64,000 nucleotides of DNA from Bacillota bacterium (lineage in GTDB: Bacteria; Bacillota_C; Negativicutes; CTSoil-072). This document shows positions 44,436-53,266 of this stretch, piece by piece (the first letter of the stretch is position 1; every line of letters starts with the position of its first letter). The stretch is taken from positions 1 through 64,000 of the forward strand of contig JAGFXW010000001.1 in assembly GCA_017861495.1 (NCBI GenBank), given 5' to 3'. The notes below the pieces were generated by a model. The model was not told the origin of the DNA. It saw only the letters and a program-made list of their open reading frames with translations, and made no database searches. The translations under genes and the position numbers were made by a program.

Positions 44436-45395
44436 CTACGCCTTATATATTTTTCTTATTTTCAGTGATAAATTTAAAACAGAGGGAAGGTACGCGCCCA
44501 AATATAACATCAGTTTGTGCTTTATACTCAGGGCATCGTATTTTGTCCTGTATTTTTCCGTTTTAATCTTCCGGATGTCGTAATCGGCCAACAAACGGTT
44601 AAACTCCCGGTTCAAAAGATACTGATGGATCGCGGCTTCATACTTGTAATTGGTATACTGGTTGATTTCATCTAACATAATACCGGTTTTTCTGATATAT
44701 TCGTTCATTTTGCGTTCATCAGCCAGGATCGTACTGCTCCATGAGTTTTCAACCATGGCCCGATAGTCGGACATACATTGGGCAATATAATGCACCTCGC
44801 CTTGCAGTGAAAGGTAGATCGTCAATGGATAATCTCCCACGGCAGCTTGGAGGTAAAAATTCGGGAGGGTCTCCACCAGCTTTTTGGGATAAAACATGGA
44901 ATTGGTCGCAAACAGTCCGCCTCCGCCGCTGATCACCTCCTCTGTGGTAAAAAGCCTGTCGCTGTCGGCGGGTTGGATGTATCCGGCAACTTTATTATTG
45001 CGGGCAATTCTTCTCGCTGCATGCGTGCACAAACTGCATTGCGGGTTTTTTTCCATATGCTCCGCCTGTTTTTGAAGCTTGAATGGATCCGTCCAGTAAT
45101 CGTCGCCTTCGCATAACGCGATATATTTGCCTTTGGCCCGCGGATAAATAAATCTCGTATCGATATGCCCTCCCTTTGAGTGCTGGTTCTCGCTCTGATA
45201 AATCGGCTTGATAATTTCCGGATACGTTTTTTCATAGTTTCTGATGATCTCGGCCGTTCTGTCCGTGGAAGCGTCGTCATGGATAATCACTTCAAATGGA
45301 AAGCTTGTTTTCTGCATCAGAAAGCCCTCTATTGCGTCTGAAATATACTTTTCGTGGTTGTAAGTAATACAGCAAATGCTAATCATGATATCCAT
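44436..45395 (-). CDS. GT2 glycosyltransferase
   Basis: 319 residues of a GT-A fold: MISICCITYNHEKYISDAIEG, FEVIIHDDASTDRT, CEGDDYWTDPFKLQKQ with the metal-binding Asp pair. Typical of O-antigen GT2 enzymes that add one sugar to the repeat unit in the cytoplasm. ATG at 45395 has AAGGGG eight bases away; a GTG three codons upstream is less likely. Substrate unknown. Confidence 0.85.
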   Translation of the reverse strand: MDIMISICCITYNHEKYISDAIEGFLMQKTSFPFEVIIHDDASTDRTAEIIRNYEKTYPEIIKPIYQSENQHSKGGHIDTRFIYPRAKGKYIALCEGDDYWTDPFKLQKQAEHMEKNPQCSLCTHAARRIARNNKVAGYIQPADSDRLFTTEEVISGGGGLFATNSMFYPKKLVETLPNFYLQAAVGDYPLTIYLSLQGEVHYIAQCMSDYRAMVENSWSSTILADERKMNEYIRKTGIMLDEINQYTNYKYEAAIHQYLLNREFNRLLADYDIRKIKTEKYRTKYDALSIKHKLMLYLGAYLPSVLNLSLKIRKIYKA

Positions 45396-45438
45396 TTTTT
45401 CCACCCCTTGACCTTGACGTACGCGTATTCCCGCTCGC

Positions 45439-46521
45439 TTAGAATTGGCTGAACACGACTTTTCCGGAAATTACGCCGCTCAAATCGCGAACCCAGGCCG
45501 CATCCAAATAATTTACTTTATTCATATTATAAGCGGTCGGATTTACAATCTGCCATTTATTGATCACTACAGATGGTGATAAAAGACCGCTATTGGAAAG
45601 ATTGATCGCCAGTTTGTCCCCGTCAGAGGTGTAGTTGTTTACATTGACCGCCCCGCCAATCCCGCAGCCAAAATTGTAAACGGCGAGATAAAGGCCCGTA
45701 CTGCCATTATTCCTTGTCGTGATGTTGTTAAAAGAAATATCGACATCGATGCGGGCAGCGGCAGTTTTGTACTTATCGAGGCTGATGCTTACCCCATAGC
45801 TTTTGTTATTCTCGGCGAAGCTGTTCTGAAAAACGATACCGTTTAACAGATCCGCGGGGCCATTGGGCTCCACATGGATTCCATCGCTATTTTGCGAAAA
45901 CACGCAATTCTCAATCAGCGCTCCATTGGCGCCAATGAGGGTTAATCCATTGCGCACGCAATCCGACGCGGAACAACCGGATACCACAACGTTGTCCACA
46001 TTATTGATATAAAAGCCATCCCCGCCGCCGGAACTCGTCACCACGATGTTGTTCAAGGTGATATCGGCGGAATTGGTGATTGAAAATGTTCCTCCGGCAA
46101 AACCACTCGGATACTGGGAGTTCAACATTCCGAACGTGGCGCCGTTTCCGTCGATCACAACATTCGCAACCCGTGAGATCTTAAACAACGGTTTATTGAT
46201 CGGAAGACCGGCATTGGCTTGAACTACGGTTCCTTCTTCAAAAATAATATGGATGTTGGCTGGAATTTGCAGATTGCTGACGGAGTACGCCGCGCTGGCT
46301 TTGGGTATATACAGTGTACCCCCGGCAGCCAGTTTCAGCCCCCGTTGAAAAATCGCCGTGTCATCCTGAACCCCGTTCCCGGTGTTTTCCTCCCACAAGC
46401 TGCGCAAATCGGTAATGTTCTGGCTCGCATTTCCCGGCCGCATGCCCATGCAAAAAAGGAATTCAGTAATTAGGCACATAATCAAAACCAATCGGATTGT
46501 TCTCCCGGCTCTGGTAATCAT
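45439..46521 (-). CDS. Sec-exported beta-helix protein, paralog of the RTX protein
   Basis: 360 residues. N-terminal signal peptide (TIRLVLIMCLITEFLFCMGM...ASQ), then a beta-helix that follows the RTX protein almost turn for turn: WEENTGNGVQDDTAIFQRG, GGDGFYINNVDNVVVSGC, RNGLTLIGANGALIENCVF, GIHVEPNGPADLL. It lacks the Thr linker and RTX tail, so the same fold is sent out by Sec rather than type I. Start ATG after GAGGTGTG; it overlaps the FemAB-like gene by 59 bp. Probably a periplasmic or surface lyase/epimerase for this polysaccharide; not proven. Confidence 0.8.
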   Translation of the reverse strand: MITRAGRTIRLVLIMCLITEFLFCMGMRPGNASQNITDLRSLWEENTGNGVQDDTAIFQRGLKLAAGGTLYIPKASAAYSVSNLQIPANIHIIFEEGTVVQANAGLPINKPLFKISRVANVVIDGNGATFGMLNSQYPSGFAGGTFSITNSADITLNNIVVTSSGGGDGFYINNVDNVVVSGCSASDCVRNGLTLIGANGALIENCVFSQNSDGIHVEPNGPADLLNGIVFQNSFAENNKSYGVSISLDKYKTAAARIDVDISFNNITTRNNGSTGLYLAVYNFGCGIGGAVNVNNYTSDGDKLAINLSNSGLLSPSVVINKWQIVNPTAYNMNKVNYLDAAWVRDLSGVISGKVVFSQF

Positions 46522-47650
46522 CGCCACACACCTCGCTGGAATTACTTTGGGTCTGTACTGCGGGATTTCGATAAATCGGAAAAAATCCATTACCTAATTC
46601 AATTGCATTGCCCATTTTCAGTTCATACTGGCTGCGCATCGCATACAAATTCCAATAAACGGCCTCATCATACACTTTCTTTCCAATCAACGCAAGGTTT
46701 ATTCCGTCAGGCGCAAACGCTTTCTTGTAGCGGAAAAGATTGTCGCATTGGTTATTGTAACCGCCGCCCAGCATATACATTTTTTTGCCATTTTCAATCC
46801 CCCAGCGAATTGCGGCGGCCTTGATGATTTCGTTTGGATATAATCGGAGAGCTTCTTTTTCCGTACCGCCTAAAAACGAATACATATGCTTGTCGGAAAC
46901 CAGGATTAATTCAGTAGAAACCACCTTGTTGGCATACAAAGTATGGAAGAATAAGTATTTTCCGTTTAATTTTTTAACGACAGCGGAAAAGAAATCTTCC
47001 GAAAAATAATATTTTTGTTGGGCGCTCTTTCGATCCATGGTCGCATAATATATTCTCTTGAATTCTTCAATCCGTTTTCCGCAACTGTCAATTTCCACCC
47101 GCAGGCCGTTTCGTACGGCGCGCCGGATATTCGTGCGGACCTTGTGGGCAAAACTATTCCAAATATCAGGTAATCCAGCATCCAGGGATCGATAAACGTG
47201 CGGCGAGACCTCTTCCATATTCCCGGAAAAAGCATCCGCATGGCAGGAGTATGGAGAAAAGCGGACAAAACAGGTAACAACACGATTGATTGCCGCCCAC
47301 TCATCGAAAGCCTGCCAAAATATTTCAGCAATCTTTCTCGGCAGATATTTTAGCTTGTTTTTGCAGGAATAGGACAAACCACCATACCCATGCGGACTGG
47401 CAATATCATAATATTGACACCGCTCTCCGGCCCACTTTTCTTTGCTTAATGGTTTCAAAATAAAGGGAAACATAACGACCATATCGGAGATTTCCAGATA
47501 CGCGCAAAGGGCAAAATCACCGGGCCGGCAAAACAGTTTTACAAATTCAGGATGCGAAAAAATTTCTTTTTCCGGTTGAAGATGCCATAATTGAAGCCAT
47601 AGCTCAAGATGCGATGCGCAATCCGCGTTCAAAATTTCCAGCGTGCCCAT
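46463..47650 (-). CDS. FemAB/GNAT-like acyltransferase (BioF2-like)
   Basis: 395 residues. The pattern IWNSFAHKVRTNIRRAVRNGLRVE followed by FKRIYYATMDRK, and the late YPNEIIKAAAIRWGIENGKKMYMLGG are typical of FemAB-related/Acetyltransf_6 proteins in polysaccharide clusters. These use acyl-CoA, acyl-carrier or aminoacyl-tRNA donors. Next to carrier proteins and an adenylation enzyme, it is a candidate for final acyl or aminoacyl transfer to a sugar. ATG at 47650 after AGGGGG. Confidence 0.7.
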   Translation of the reverse strand: MGTLEILNADCASHLELWLQLWHLQPEKEIFSHPEFVKLFCRPGDFALCAYLEISDMVVMFPFILKPLSKEKWAGERCQYYDIASPHGYGGLSYSCKNKLKYLPRKIAEIFWQAFDEWAAINRVVTCFVRFSPYSCHADAFSGNMEEVSPHVYRSLDAGLPDIWNSFAHKVRTNIRRAVRNGLRVEIDSCGKRIEEFKRIYYATMDRKSAQQKYYFSEDFFSAVVKKLNGKYLFFHTLYANKVVSTELILVSDKHMYSFLGGTEKEALRLYPNEIIKAAAIRWGIENGKKMYMLGGGYNNQCDNLFRYKKAFAPDGINLALIGKKVYDEAVYWNLYAMRSQYELKMGNAIELGNGFFPIYRNPAVQTQSNSSEVCGDDYQSRENNPIGFDYVPNY

Positions 47651-47761
47651 TTCACTAAGCCCCCTGACTTTCTTTGTCAGAGACACACCAGGATATCTTT
47701 ACCGTATTTTGATCTGTCTTTGCCTGTATTTCGTGTATCTCTTGCTTTGTGGCAATACTAT

Positions 47762-48829
47762 TCATGAATACTCGATCATTTCGGCAACTTGCATTTTCCC
47801 AATCGTCATCAGCATAGCCGCCCAGTTAAGGCCGGTTCCAAATCCACAAAAACATACCTTAAAGGAACCGTTCTTCAACTGCTCTCCCAAATTATATACG
47901 GTATTTACCGGAATTGTGGCTCCGCTGGAATTGCCAAACCGCTCCACAATATTGGCCGGCATTTTTGCGTAAGGAACCCTCAATTGATCCGCCAATTTCT
48001 CAAGCATAAACCGGTTTGGCTGATGGAACAGGTAGTAATCGATTTCTTCCTTCGCGCTGCCACTGGTAACCAATAAATCTTCAATAAGGGCCGGAACCTT
48101 GGTTTGAACAAAATTGAATACGCCGGTTCCATCCATAAACAGATTATCCTTGCTGCGCAGATTGCCATCCCCGTTGTCTTCCATAATTGCAGTTTCCGTG
48201 GTTGACGGCAGCCGCAAACCACCCGCCGGAATAATCAGCGCTTCGGCCTGGCTTCCATCCATTTTGACATTCGCATGGATCACATTCGGGATGCAATCCT
48301 TCTCAACAATCGTGATCGCCGCGGCATCGCCGATAATCGGGTAGCTGTTGCGGTCCTTCCGGGAAGTTCTGTGGCTTAGAAACTCTGCATTCAGGAGGAT
48401 TACTTTGTTGATACTCTCCTGTTCCAACAGCATAAATGCCTGGGTCAGCCCGACGACGTAGCCGGCACAACCCTGATTAATGTCCAGGCAAATAACGTCT
48501 TCCCGCAATCCGAGCCTTCCCTGGATGATGTTGCTGGTCGGTGGAAGCAGATAGTCAGCAGTTTGCGTCACCAGAATGATTGCATCAATATCTTCTTTCT
48601 TTACAATCCCCTGTCCCAATAAATATTCCATACCGAAGACGCAATAATCGGAAATACAGTCTCCCTCTTCCGCAATCCGATGCCGGTCGTAACCCATAAT
48701 TTTTTTCAAGCGCAGCGACTTTTCCGGCGGGAAGTTGTAATTGCCGATCTCATCGTCAAACAGGCTTTCCTTTTTGGGAACTACGCACAAAATCCCGCTT
48801 ATTTTTTTATTGTGAAAATTCATGTTCAT
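47762..48829 (-). CDS. KAS III/FabH-like ketoacyl-ACP synthase or acyltransferase
   Basis: 355 residues of the thiolase fold with an intact Cys-His-Asn triad: C121 (INQGCAGYV), H269 (LFHQPN), N300 (RFGNSSGATIP). ATG at 48829 overlaps the stop of a carrier-protein gene (ATGA), so the two are coupled. FabH enzymes extend acyl-CoA with malonyl-ACP; some relatives (CerJ type) transfer acyl groups to sugars instead. A separate role from housekeeping fatty-acid synthesis is likely because of the operon. Confidence 0.82.
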   Translation of the reverse strand: MNMNFHNKKISGILCVVPKKESLFDDEIGNYNFPPEKSLRLKKIMGYDRHRIAEEGDCISDYCVFGMEYLLGQGIVKKEDIDAIILVTQTADYLLPPTSNIIQGRLGLREDVICLDINQGCAGYVVGLTQAFMLLEQESINKVILLNAEFLSHRTSRKDRNSYPIIGDAAAITIVEKDCIPNVIHANVKMDGSQAEALIIPAGGLRLPSTTETAIMEDNGDGNLRSKDNLFMDGTGVFNFVQTKVPALIEDLLVTSGSAKEEIDYYLFHQPNRFMLEKLADQLRVPYAKMPANIVERFGNSSGATIPVNTVYNLGEQLKNGSFKVCFCGFGTGLNWAAMLMTIGKMQVAEMIEYS

Positions 48830-49056
48830 ACATTCCCACCATACCTTTCCACCAACCGTCTGATTGAATCTGTGTCCGAAAAGTTTTCCGGAATGATATC
48901 TGTGCCGCAAATTTTAATTCCATAGCGTTCTTCCAAAGTAGATACCAGCACGACCATGTCAAATGAGTCGAGAACGCCGTTCTCTATAAAATTACTTTCC
49001 TGGTAAAAATCAAATTCCGGCCTGATCCCCGTAAGTATTTTAATGATCTCTTCCAT
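48826..49056 (-). CDS. Acyl/peptidyl carrier protein 1
   Basis: 76 residues with the carrier fold and phosphopantetheine site at S31 (GVLDSFDMVVLV). Acidic, as usual. ATG after GAGGGATCGCA. It lies between the adenylation enzyme and the KAS III-like enzyme and overlaps the latter by four bases, so it probably carries the KAS substrate or product. A phosphopantetheinyl transferase is not in the window. Confidence 0.88.
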   Translation of the reverse strand: MEEIIKILTGIRPEFDFYQESNFIENGVLDSFDMVVLVSTLEERYGIKICGTDIIPENFSDTDSIRRLVERYGGNV

Positions 49057-49107
49057 TGCGATCCCTCACAATCGTTGCAAAATCGGCGAACGCCTCTCCT
49101 GCTCCAT

Positions 49108-50634
49108 CTATTGTCCGTAACGGTGAAACAACGCCACCCGGTCGATTTTTCCATTGGCGTTCAACGGCATTTCTTCCAGCTGGTGAGCCGTCGTAGGCAG
49201 CATATATTTCGGCAATAACGGCAGCAGGGCTTTTCGGATATCGCCTATTTCAGTCGGTTGAGACGCCTTATAGAGCAATACGATCTCTTCCCGGGCCTTG
49301 TTATAGGTTACGCAGGCACTCTCGATGACCGGCAGACCGGCAACCACAGTTTCAATTTCTCCAAGTTCTATGCGATAGCCCATGTGTTTAATTTGCGAAT
49401 CTTTGCGGCCAACAAAAATGATTTCGTTCCGCTCATTGATATAAACCAGGTCACCGGTTCTGTATATCTTGTCCGGGTAATGGTCGTGCAGGGGATTTTG
49501 TACGAACGCAGCCGCCGTTTTCTCCGGATCATCCCAATACCCGAGCGCCAACGAACTGCCCCGGACACACAATTCGCCGACTTCCAGCAGTCCCGCCTGT
49601 TTATTTTCTGCGGTGAGGACCAATATATCCGTATTCCGGCAGGGAAAACCGATCGGCAAAGAGTCCTGGTCCGAAAATTCCCGTTCCACAATATAGTAAG
49701 TACAATCCACCGTAATCTCGGTAGGTCCGTAAAGATTGGCAAACAGCGCTGTCGGCATTTTTTTGCGCCAATAATTCAACTGCTTATTCGGCATAACTTC
49801 CCCGGCAAAGAGGATTTTAGCCAGCCGGGACGGCATAATTTCATCAAGAATCTGCGCATTGGCTACGTTGATCAATACTGACGGCACCCAAAATACAAAG
49901 TTAATACCCATATCGTTTACATACGTCATCAGCTTTGCAGGGAAAGAGAACAGCATTTTGGGAATAATAACAAGTGTGGCGCCGGCCCCGAAACACAGGT
50001 AAATATCCAGCGTGGAATTATCAAAGAAGAAGGGAGACTGACTGCCAATAACAGTTTGTTCGTCAATCCCGAAGCATCCTATGGCCCAATCGATATAATC
50101 GACAACTCCCCGGTGAGCGACTACAACGCCTTTTGGCGTTCCGGTAGACCCGGATGTGTAAATAACATACACAGGGTCCACGTCAATCACTTGCCCGATA
50201 ATTTGATCCAGGAAATGCTCTTCTTCCCCGGACAGTTCTTCATACTGGGTTCCCGCCAATACGCATTTTGATGCTTCGACGCCCAAGGAAGCCAAAAGTC
50301 CGGTATATTCCGGCGAGGTGACAATCGCTGCTGGTTTCAAATTGGCTAAAATTTTCCCCAATCTTTGTTCTGGGAGTTTTTCATCCAACGGTACATAGAA
50401 ATTACCACTATAAAGGATGCCCGCAAAGGCAATGATACTATCGACGCTTTTGGGCAATAACACCGCGACTGGCCGACGAAAGGAAGCGTGATCTTTTGCC
50501 AATTTCAAAGCAAGCTGTCTGCCGAACTGCCGCAATTGGCCAAACGTTAGCCGGCGAGCGCCATCCACAATGGCTGGTTTGTCGCCAAACCGGCGGACAG
50601 TTTCCTCCAAGTATTCCAGGACGCTATTCTTCAC
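49108..50634 (-). CDS. Stand-alone adenylation enzyme (DltA/NRPS A-domain-like)
   Basis: 508 residues with A-domain core motifs: A3 YTSGSTGTPKGVVV, A4-region FFFDNSTLDIY (Asp expected to hold an amino-acid amine), A5 NLYGPTEITVDCTYY, A7 YRTGDL, A10 PLNANGKIDR. It activates an amino acid as AMP ester and loads it to a carrier protein, presumably one of the two beside it. GTG start with GGGAGGG upstream. The substrate cannot be read reliably; DltA-like D-alanine or another small amino acid are options. Confidence 0.85.
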   Translation of the reverse strand: MKNSVLEYLEETVRRFGDKPAIVDGARRLTFGQLRQFGRQLALKLAKDHASFRRPVAVLLPKSVDSIIAFAGILYSGNFYVPLDEKLPEQRLGKILANLKPAAIVTSPEYTGLLASLGVEASKCVLAGTQYEELSGEEEHFLDQIIGQVIDVDPVYVIYTSGSTGTPKGVVVAHRGVVDYIDWAIGCFGIDEQTVIGSQSPFFFDNSTLDIYLCFGAGATLVIIPKMLFSFPAKLMTYVNDMGINFVFWVPSVLINVANAQILDEIMPSRLAKILFAGEVMPNKQLNYWRKKMPTALFANLYGPTEITVDCTYYIVEREFSDQDSLPIGFPCRNTDILVLTAENKQAGLLEVGELCVRGSSLALGYWDDPEKTAAAFVQNPLHDHYPDKIYRTGDLVYINERNEIIFVGRKDSQIKHMGYRIELGEIETVVAGLPVIESACVTYNKAREEIVLLYKASQPTEIGDIRKALLPLLPKYMLPTTAHQLEEMPLNANGKIDRVALFHRYGQ

Positions 50635-50707
50635 GTTGGAACCCTCCCCCCAACATCGTCCGGAAATTCACGCAGCCTAAAGAGATCAAGGTTCCGGACG
50701 CATTTCC

Positions 50708-50977
50708 TTAGCAAACCCGTAAAGAATGTTTGGGTTCTTCCTCCTCCTCCTCCAGCTTATCCTCGACAAAATTGACAATATCCTCTACCGAAGCGCATTG
50801 TTTTAACTTCGAAGTTTCCACCGTCAGGCCAAAAGTTTCATGGAACAGAGCGGCAATACTCAACCGCCCCAGCGAATCCCATCCATCAAGGCCGTCCAGT
50901 TCTGTTGACAACGTTAATGTTCCCGCCGGTTCAAACAATGCTTCTTCCAATTTCCCCAGCAATTCTTGTTGTTTCAC
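50708..50977 (-). CDS. Acyl/peptidyl carrier protein 2
   Basis: 89 residues from a GTG with GGAGG seven bases upstream (an ATG at 50995/50992 gives a few extra residues). Phosphopantetheine serine is S35 in GWDSLGRLSIAA. The C-terminus has an unusual run of acidic residues (EDKLEEEEEEPKHS). It precedes the adenylation gene in the transcript. Two different carriers in one operon suggest two loaded intermediates or donor and acceptor roles. Confidence 0.85.
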   Translation of the reverse strand: MKQQELLGKLEEALFEPAGTLTLSTELDGLDGWDSLGRLSIAALFHETFGLTVETSKLKQCASVEDIVNFVEDKLEEEEEEPKHSLRVC

Positions 50978-51005
50978 ACCGATCCCCTCCATCAACGTTT
51001 ATTTT

Positions 51006-51638
51006 TTATTCAATTCTCCGGGCCGGATTGCCAAATACGCTGACGTTCGCCGGAACATCCCGGATAACGACGCTGCCCACTCCAATTTTGGCTCCTTTGC
51101 CAATCCTCTTTCCGGGAATAATGCGAACCCCGCCTCCCAAAAACGCCTGTTCCTCCAAATAAACATGTCCCGTCAAATCGCAATGATCACTGATGCTGCA
51201 GCCTTGTTCCACCGTTACGTCATGCCCGACAACCGTAAACGAATCGACTAACGTATAATCCCCTATAAAGGAGTTGGGACAGACGACCACTTGCGGACAA
51301 AGAATGACCCCTTCGCCAATGGTGGTATAGTCGGCAATAATAACGGAAGGATGAATAATGCTGACAAACTTGGCTCCTTTTTCTTTCAGGGCTTTGCAGA
51401 TCCGCATTTTATTCGCCGGATCGGCAATCGCGCAAACAAATTCCTCGTCGGCTTCCGGTTCATGGTCCTTGATCGGTCCCACCACCAGGTTCGATAACTG
51501 ATACTTATCCAACGCCTGGAGATCATCATTCAAAAAGCCGACCGACTCCCACCGTTTTTGCACATTTTGAATGTCCTTGACCCATTCAAAGGTTTCTCGA
51601 CCGCAATGTCCGGCGCCAATGATCAGCAATTTGCTCAT
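51006..51638 (-). CDS. NeuD/PglD-like hexapeptide acyltransferase 1
   Basis: 210 residues from an ATG after AAGGAGATGAACG. N-terminal Rossmann-like part (KLLIIGAGHCGRETFEWV) and left-handed beta-helix of hexapeptide repeats (IGEGVILCPQVVVCPNSFIGDYTLV; IGKGAKIGVGSVVIRDVPANVSVFGNPARRI). The family puts acyl groups on amino or hydroxyl groups of nucleotide sugars, for example PglD on an amino sugar. A candidate for acylating the amino sugar made by the VioA-like enzyme. Confidence 0.82.
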   Translation of the reverse strand: MSKLLIIGAGHCGRETFEWVKDIQNVQKRWESVGFLNDDLQALDKYQLSNLVVGPIKDHEPEADEEFVCAIADPANKMRICKALKEKGAKFVSIIHPSVIIADYTTIGEGVILCPQVVVCPNSFIGDYTLVDSFTVVGHDVTVEQGCSISDHCDLTGHVYLEEQAFLGGGVRIIPGKRIGKGAKIGVGSVVIRDVPANVSVFGNPARRIE

Positions 51639-51711
51639 ACGTTCATCTCCTTCTCTTCCGCTTATTTTCACTCCACCCCGGGTTATGCCGCACCCAGCTT
51701 TCCAAGGTATG

Positions 51712-52545
51712 CTATCGATAGCATTTGAGCATATCCCGCACTTGGCGGGGAGTTGCAATCGGCCGGTTTAATTCCCTGGCAATCCGGCACACCCGTTCCA
51801 CCAGGCCATAATTCGTAGAAAACACAGCACGATCATCATCCATCCAAAGATTATCCTCCAGGCCGGTGCGGACTCCATCAGCGGCCACGAGACCTAAACA
51901 ATTGGCAACCAGCTGTGAATTTCCGATGCCGGCAACAGAACAGATCGAGTCCGGGGGGAATTCCGACATGATCGTTGCCAGATGAAACAGTTTCGCTTGC
52001 GCCGACGCTACATTGCCCAGCAAAATATTAAAGTAATAGGGAGCAGGGATATTTTTTTTCTGGATAAGATAGTTTGCATAATTTACCATTCCCAAGTCAA
52101 ATACTTCGAATTCCGGAAGTATTCCTTTTTCCAGCATTTTTTCAACCAGGCTTTCAATGATTACAGGGCTGTTAACACTCGCCTGTTTCGGAAAATTCAA
52201 TGAGCTTAATGTCAGACTTGCCATATCCGGGCGGCAGTCGCCATCCAATTCCAATACTTCCGACCGTTTTTCAAATTCGGGGATATTCCGGCCGCTGGTG
52301 GTAACCACGATGATAACCTCGGAATTCACAGTCCGGATTCCCTCAATAATGCGGGCAGAGACCTCTTTGCGATGGGTAGGGATGCCATCTTCGTCGCGGG
52401 CGTGGAGATGAACCATTGATACGCCAAGTGGAATACAACGACAAACGTCTTCGATAATTTCTTCCGGCGTAAGCGGGACATAGGGGGTATCTTTCCGCGT
52501 CGGCACCATTCCAGTCGGAGCTAAATTAATGATTAACGGTTTCAA
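51712..52545 (-). CDS. BKACE family (DUF849) beta-keto acid cleavage enzyme
   Basis: 277 residues, TIM-barrel with the zinc motif VHLHARDEDG (H46, H48) and GVSMVHLHAR; later VAGIGNSQL and GVRTGLEDNLW are conserved. BKACE enzymes cleave a beta-keto acid with acetyl-CoA to give acetoacetate and a shortened CoA ester. In a polysaccharide operon with a KAS III-like enzyme this is unexpected and points to supply or trimming of a special acyl group. TTG start after GGGAGGGGA, overlapping the stop of the acyltransferase gene before it. Confidence 0.85.
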   Translation of the reverse strand: MKPLIINLAPTGMVPTRKDTPYVPLTPEEIIEDVCRCIPLGVSMVHLHARDEDGIPTHRKEVSARIIEGIRTVNSEVIIVVTTSGRNIPEFEKRSEVLELDGDCRPDMASLTLSSLNFPKQASVNSPVIIESLVEKMLEKGILPEFEVFDLGMVNYANYLIQKKNIPAPYYFNILLGNVASAQAKLFHLATIMSEFPPDSICSVAGIGNSQLVANCLGLVAADGVRTGLEDNLWMDDDRAVFSTNYGLVERVCRIARELNRPIATPRQVRDMLKCYR

Positions 52546-53192
52546 CTGGTTTCCCCTCCCTTCAACGACATTTCCCGGGCCGGAACCCCGGCGACCGTGA
52601 CATGCGGCATGACATTTCGGGTTACGACAGAACCGGCTCCCACAACTGCCCCTGCGCCGACTTCACGCCGCAGCATAACCGTCGCGCCGGCGCCAATGAA
52701 TGCTCCCTGCCGTAAAACCGTCTCTCCGCCAATGGTAGCTCCGGGTCCCACAAAAACATAATCTTCGACGGTAACATCATGGCTTAGCAATACCCGCAAC
52801 CGAAGGGTTACAAAATTGCCGATTGCAACGTTGCTGCCAATCACACAACCATCCGGGATCACACAGCCAATGCCGGTTGTAACATAATTCATATCGATAC
52901 CGGGATGTATCAAACCCGCAATGCGGCAACCACGATTCAGCAGCATTTCCGCAACCGCCTGTTTGTTGCGGGGGCCATGCACATTATTCACGAAATAAAC
53001 GCCCTCCCGGTTTAACTCAGGAATGCGGTCCCGGGTTCCCAAGACCGTGTATCCCAAAAAGGTTTTTCCCTGTAATTCCGGAGTATCATCAATAAAACCC
53101 AACAAATTCCATGTAGGTTCATGTCGATTAATCGCATCAATTAACTTGATATAATCAAAATACGCTGCGCCGAAAAAAACCAACGGTTTCAT
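52542..53192 (-). CDS. NeuD/PglD-like hexapeptide acyltransferase 2
   Basis: 216 residues: N-terminal nucleotide-sugar-binding part (LVFFGAAYFDYIKLIDAI) and a left-handed beta-helix (VIPDGCVIGSNVAIGNFVTL; GGETVLRQGAFIGAGATVM; VVTRNVMPHVTVAGVPARE). Distinct from acyltransferase 1 in sequence. Coupled to the BKACE gene by a four-base overlap, which suggests that the acyl group handled by BKACE is its substrate. ATG after AAGGGGTG. Confidence 0.8.
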   Translation of the reverse strand: MKPLVFFGAAYFDYIKLIDAINRHEPTWNLLGFIDDTPELQGKTFLGYTVLGTRDRIPELNREGVYFVNNVHGPRNKQAVAEMLLNRGCRIAGLIHPGIDMNYVTTGIGCVIPDGCVIGSNVAIGNFVTLRLRVLLSHDVTVEDYVFVGPGATIGGETVLRQGAFIGAGATVMLRREVGAGAVVGAGSVVTRNVMPHVTVAGVPAREMSLKGGETS

Positions 53193-53266
53193 TGGATCAC
53201 CCCTTTCTGAATTAACGGGAGAACGATGCGGACACTCGCTTATTCGCTTCCTTACAAAACATACGA

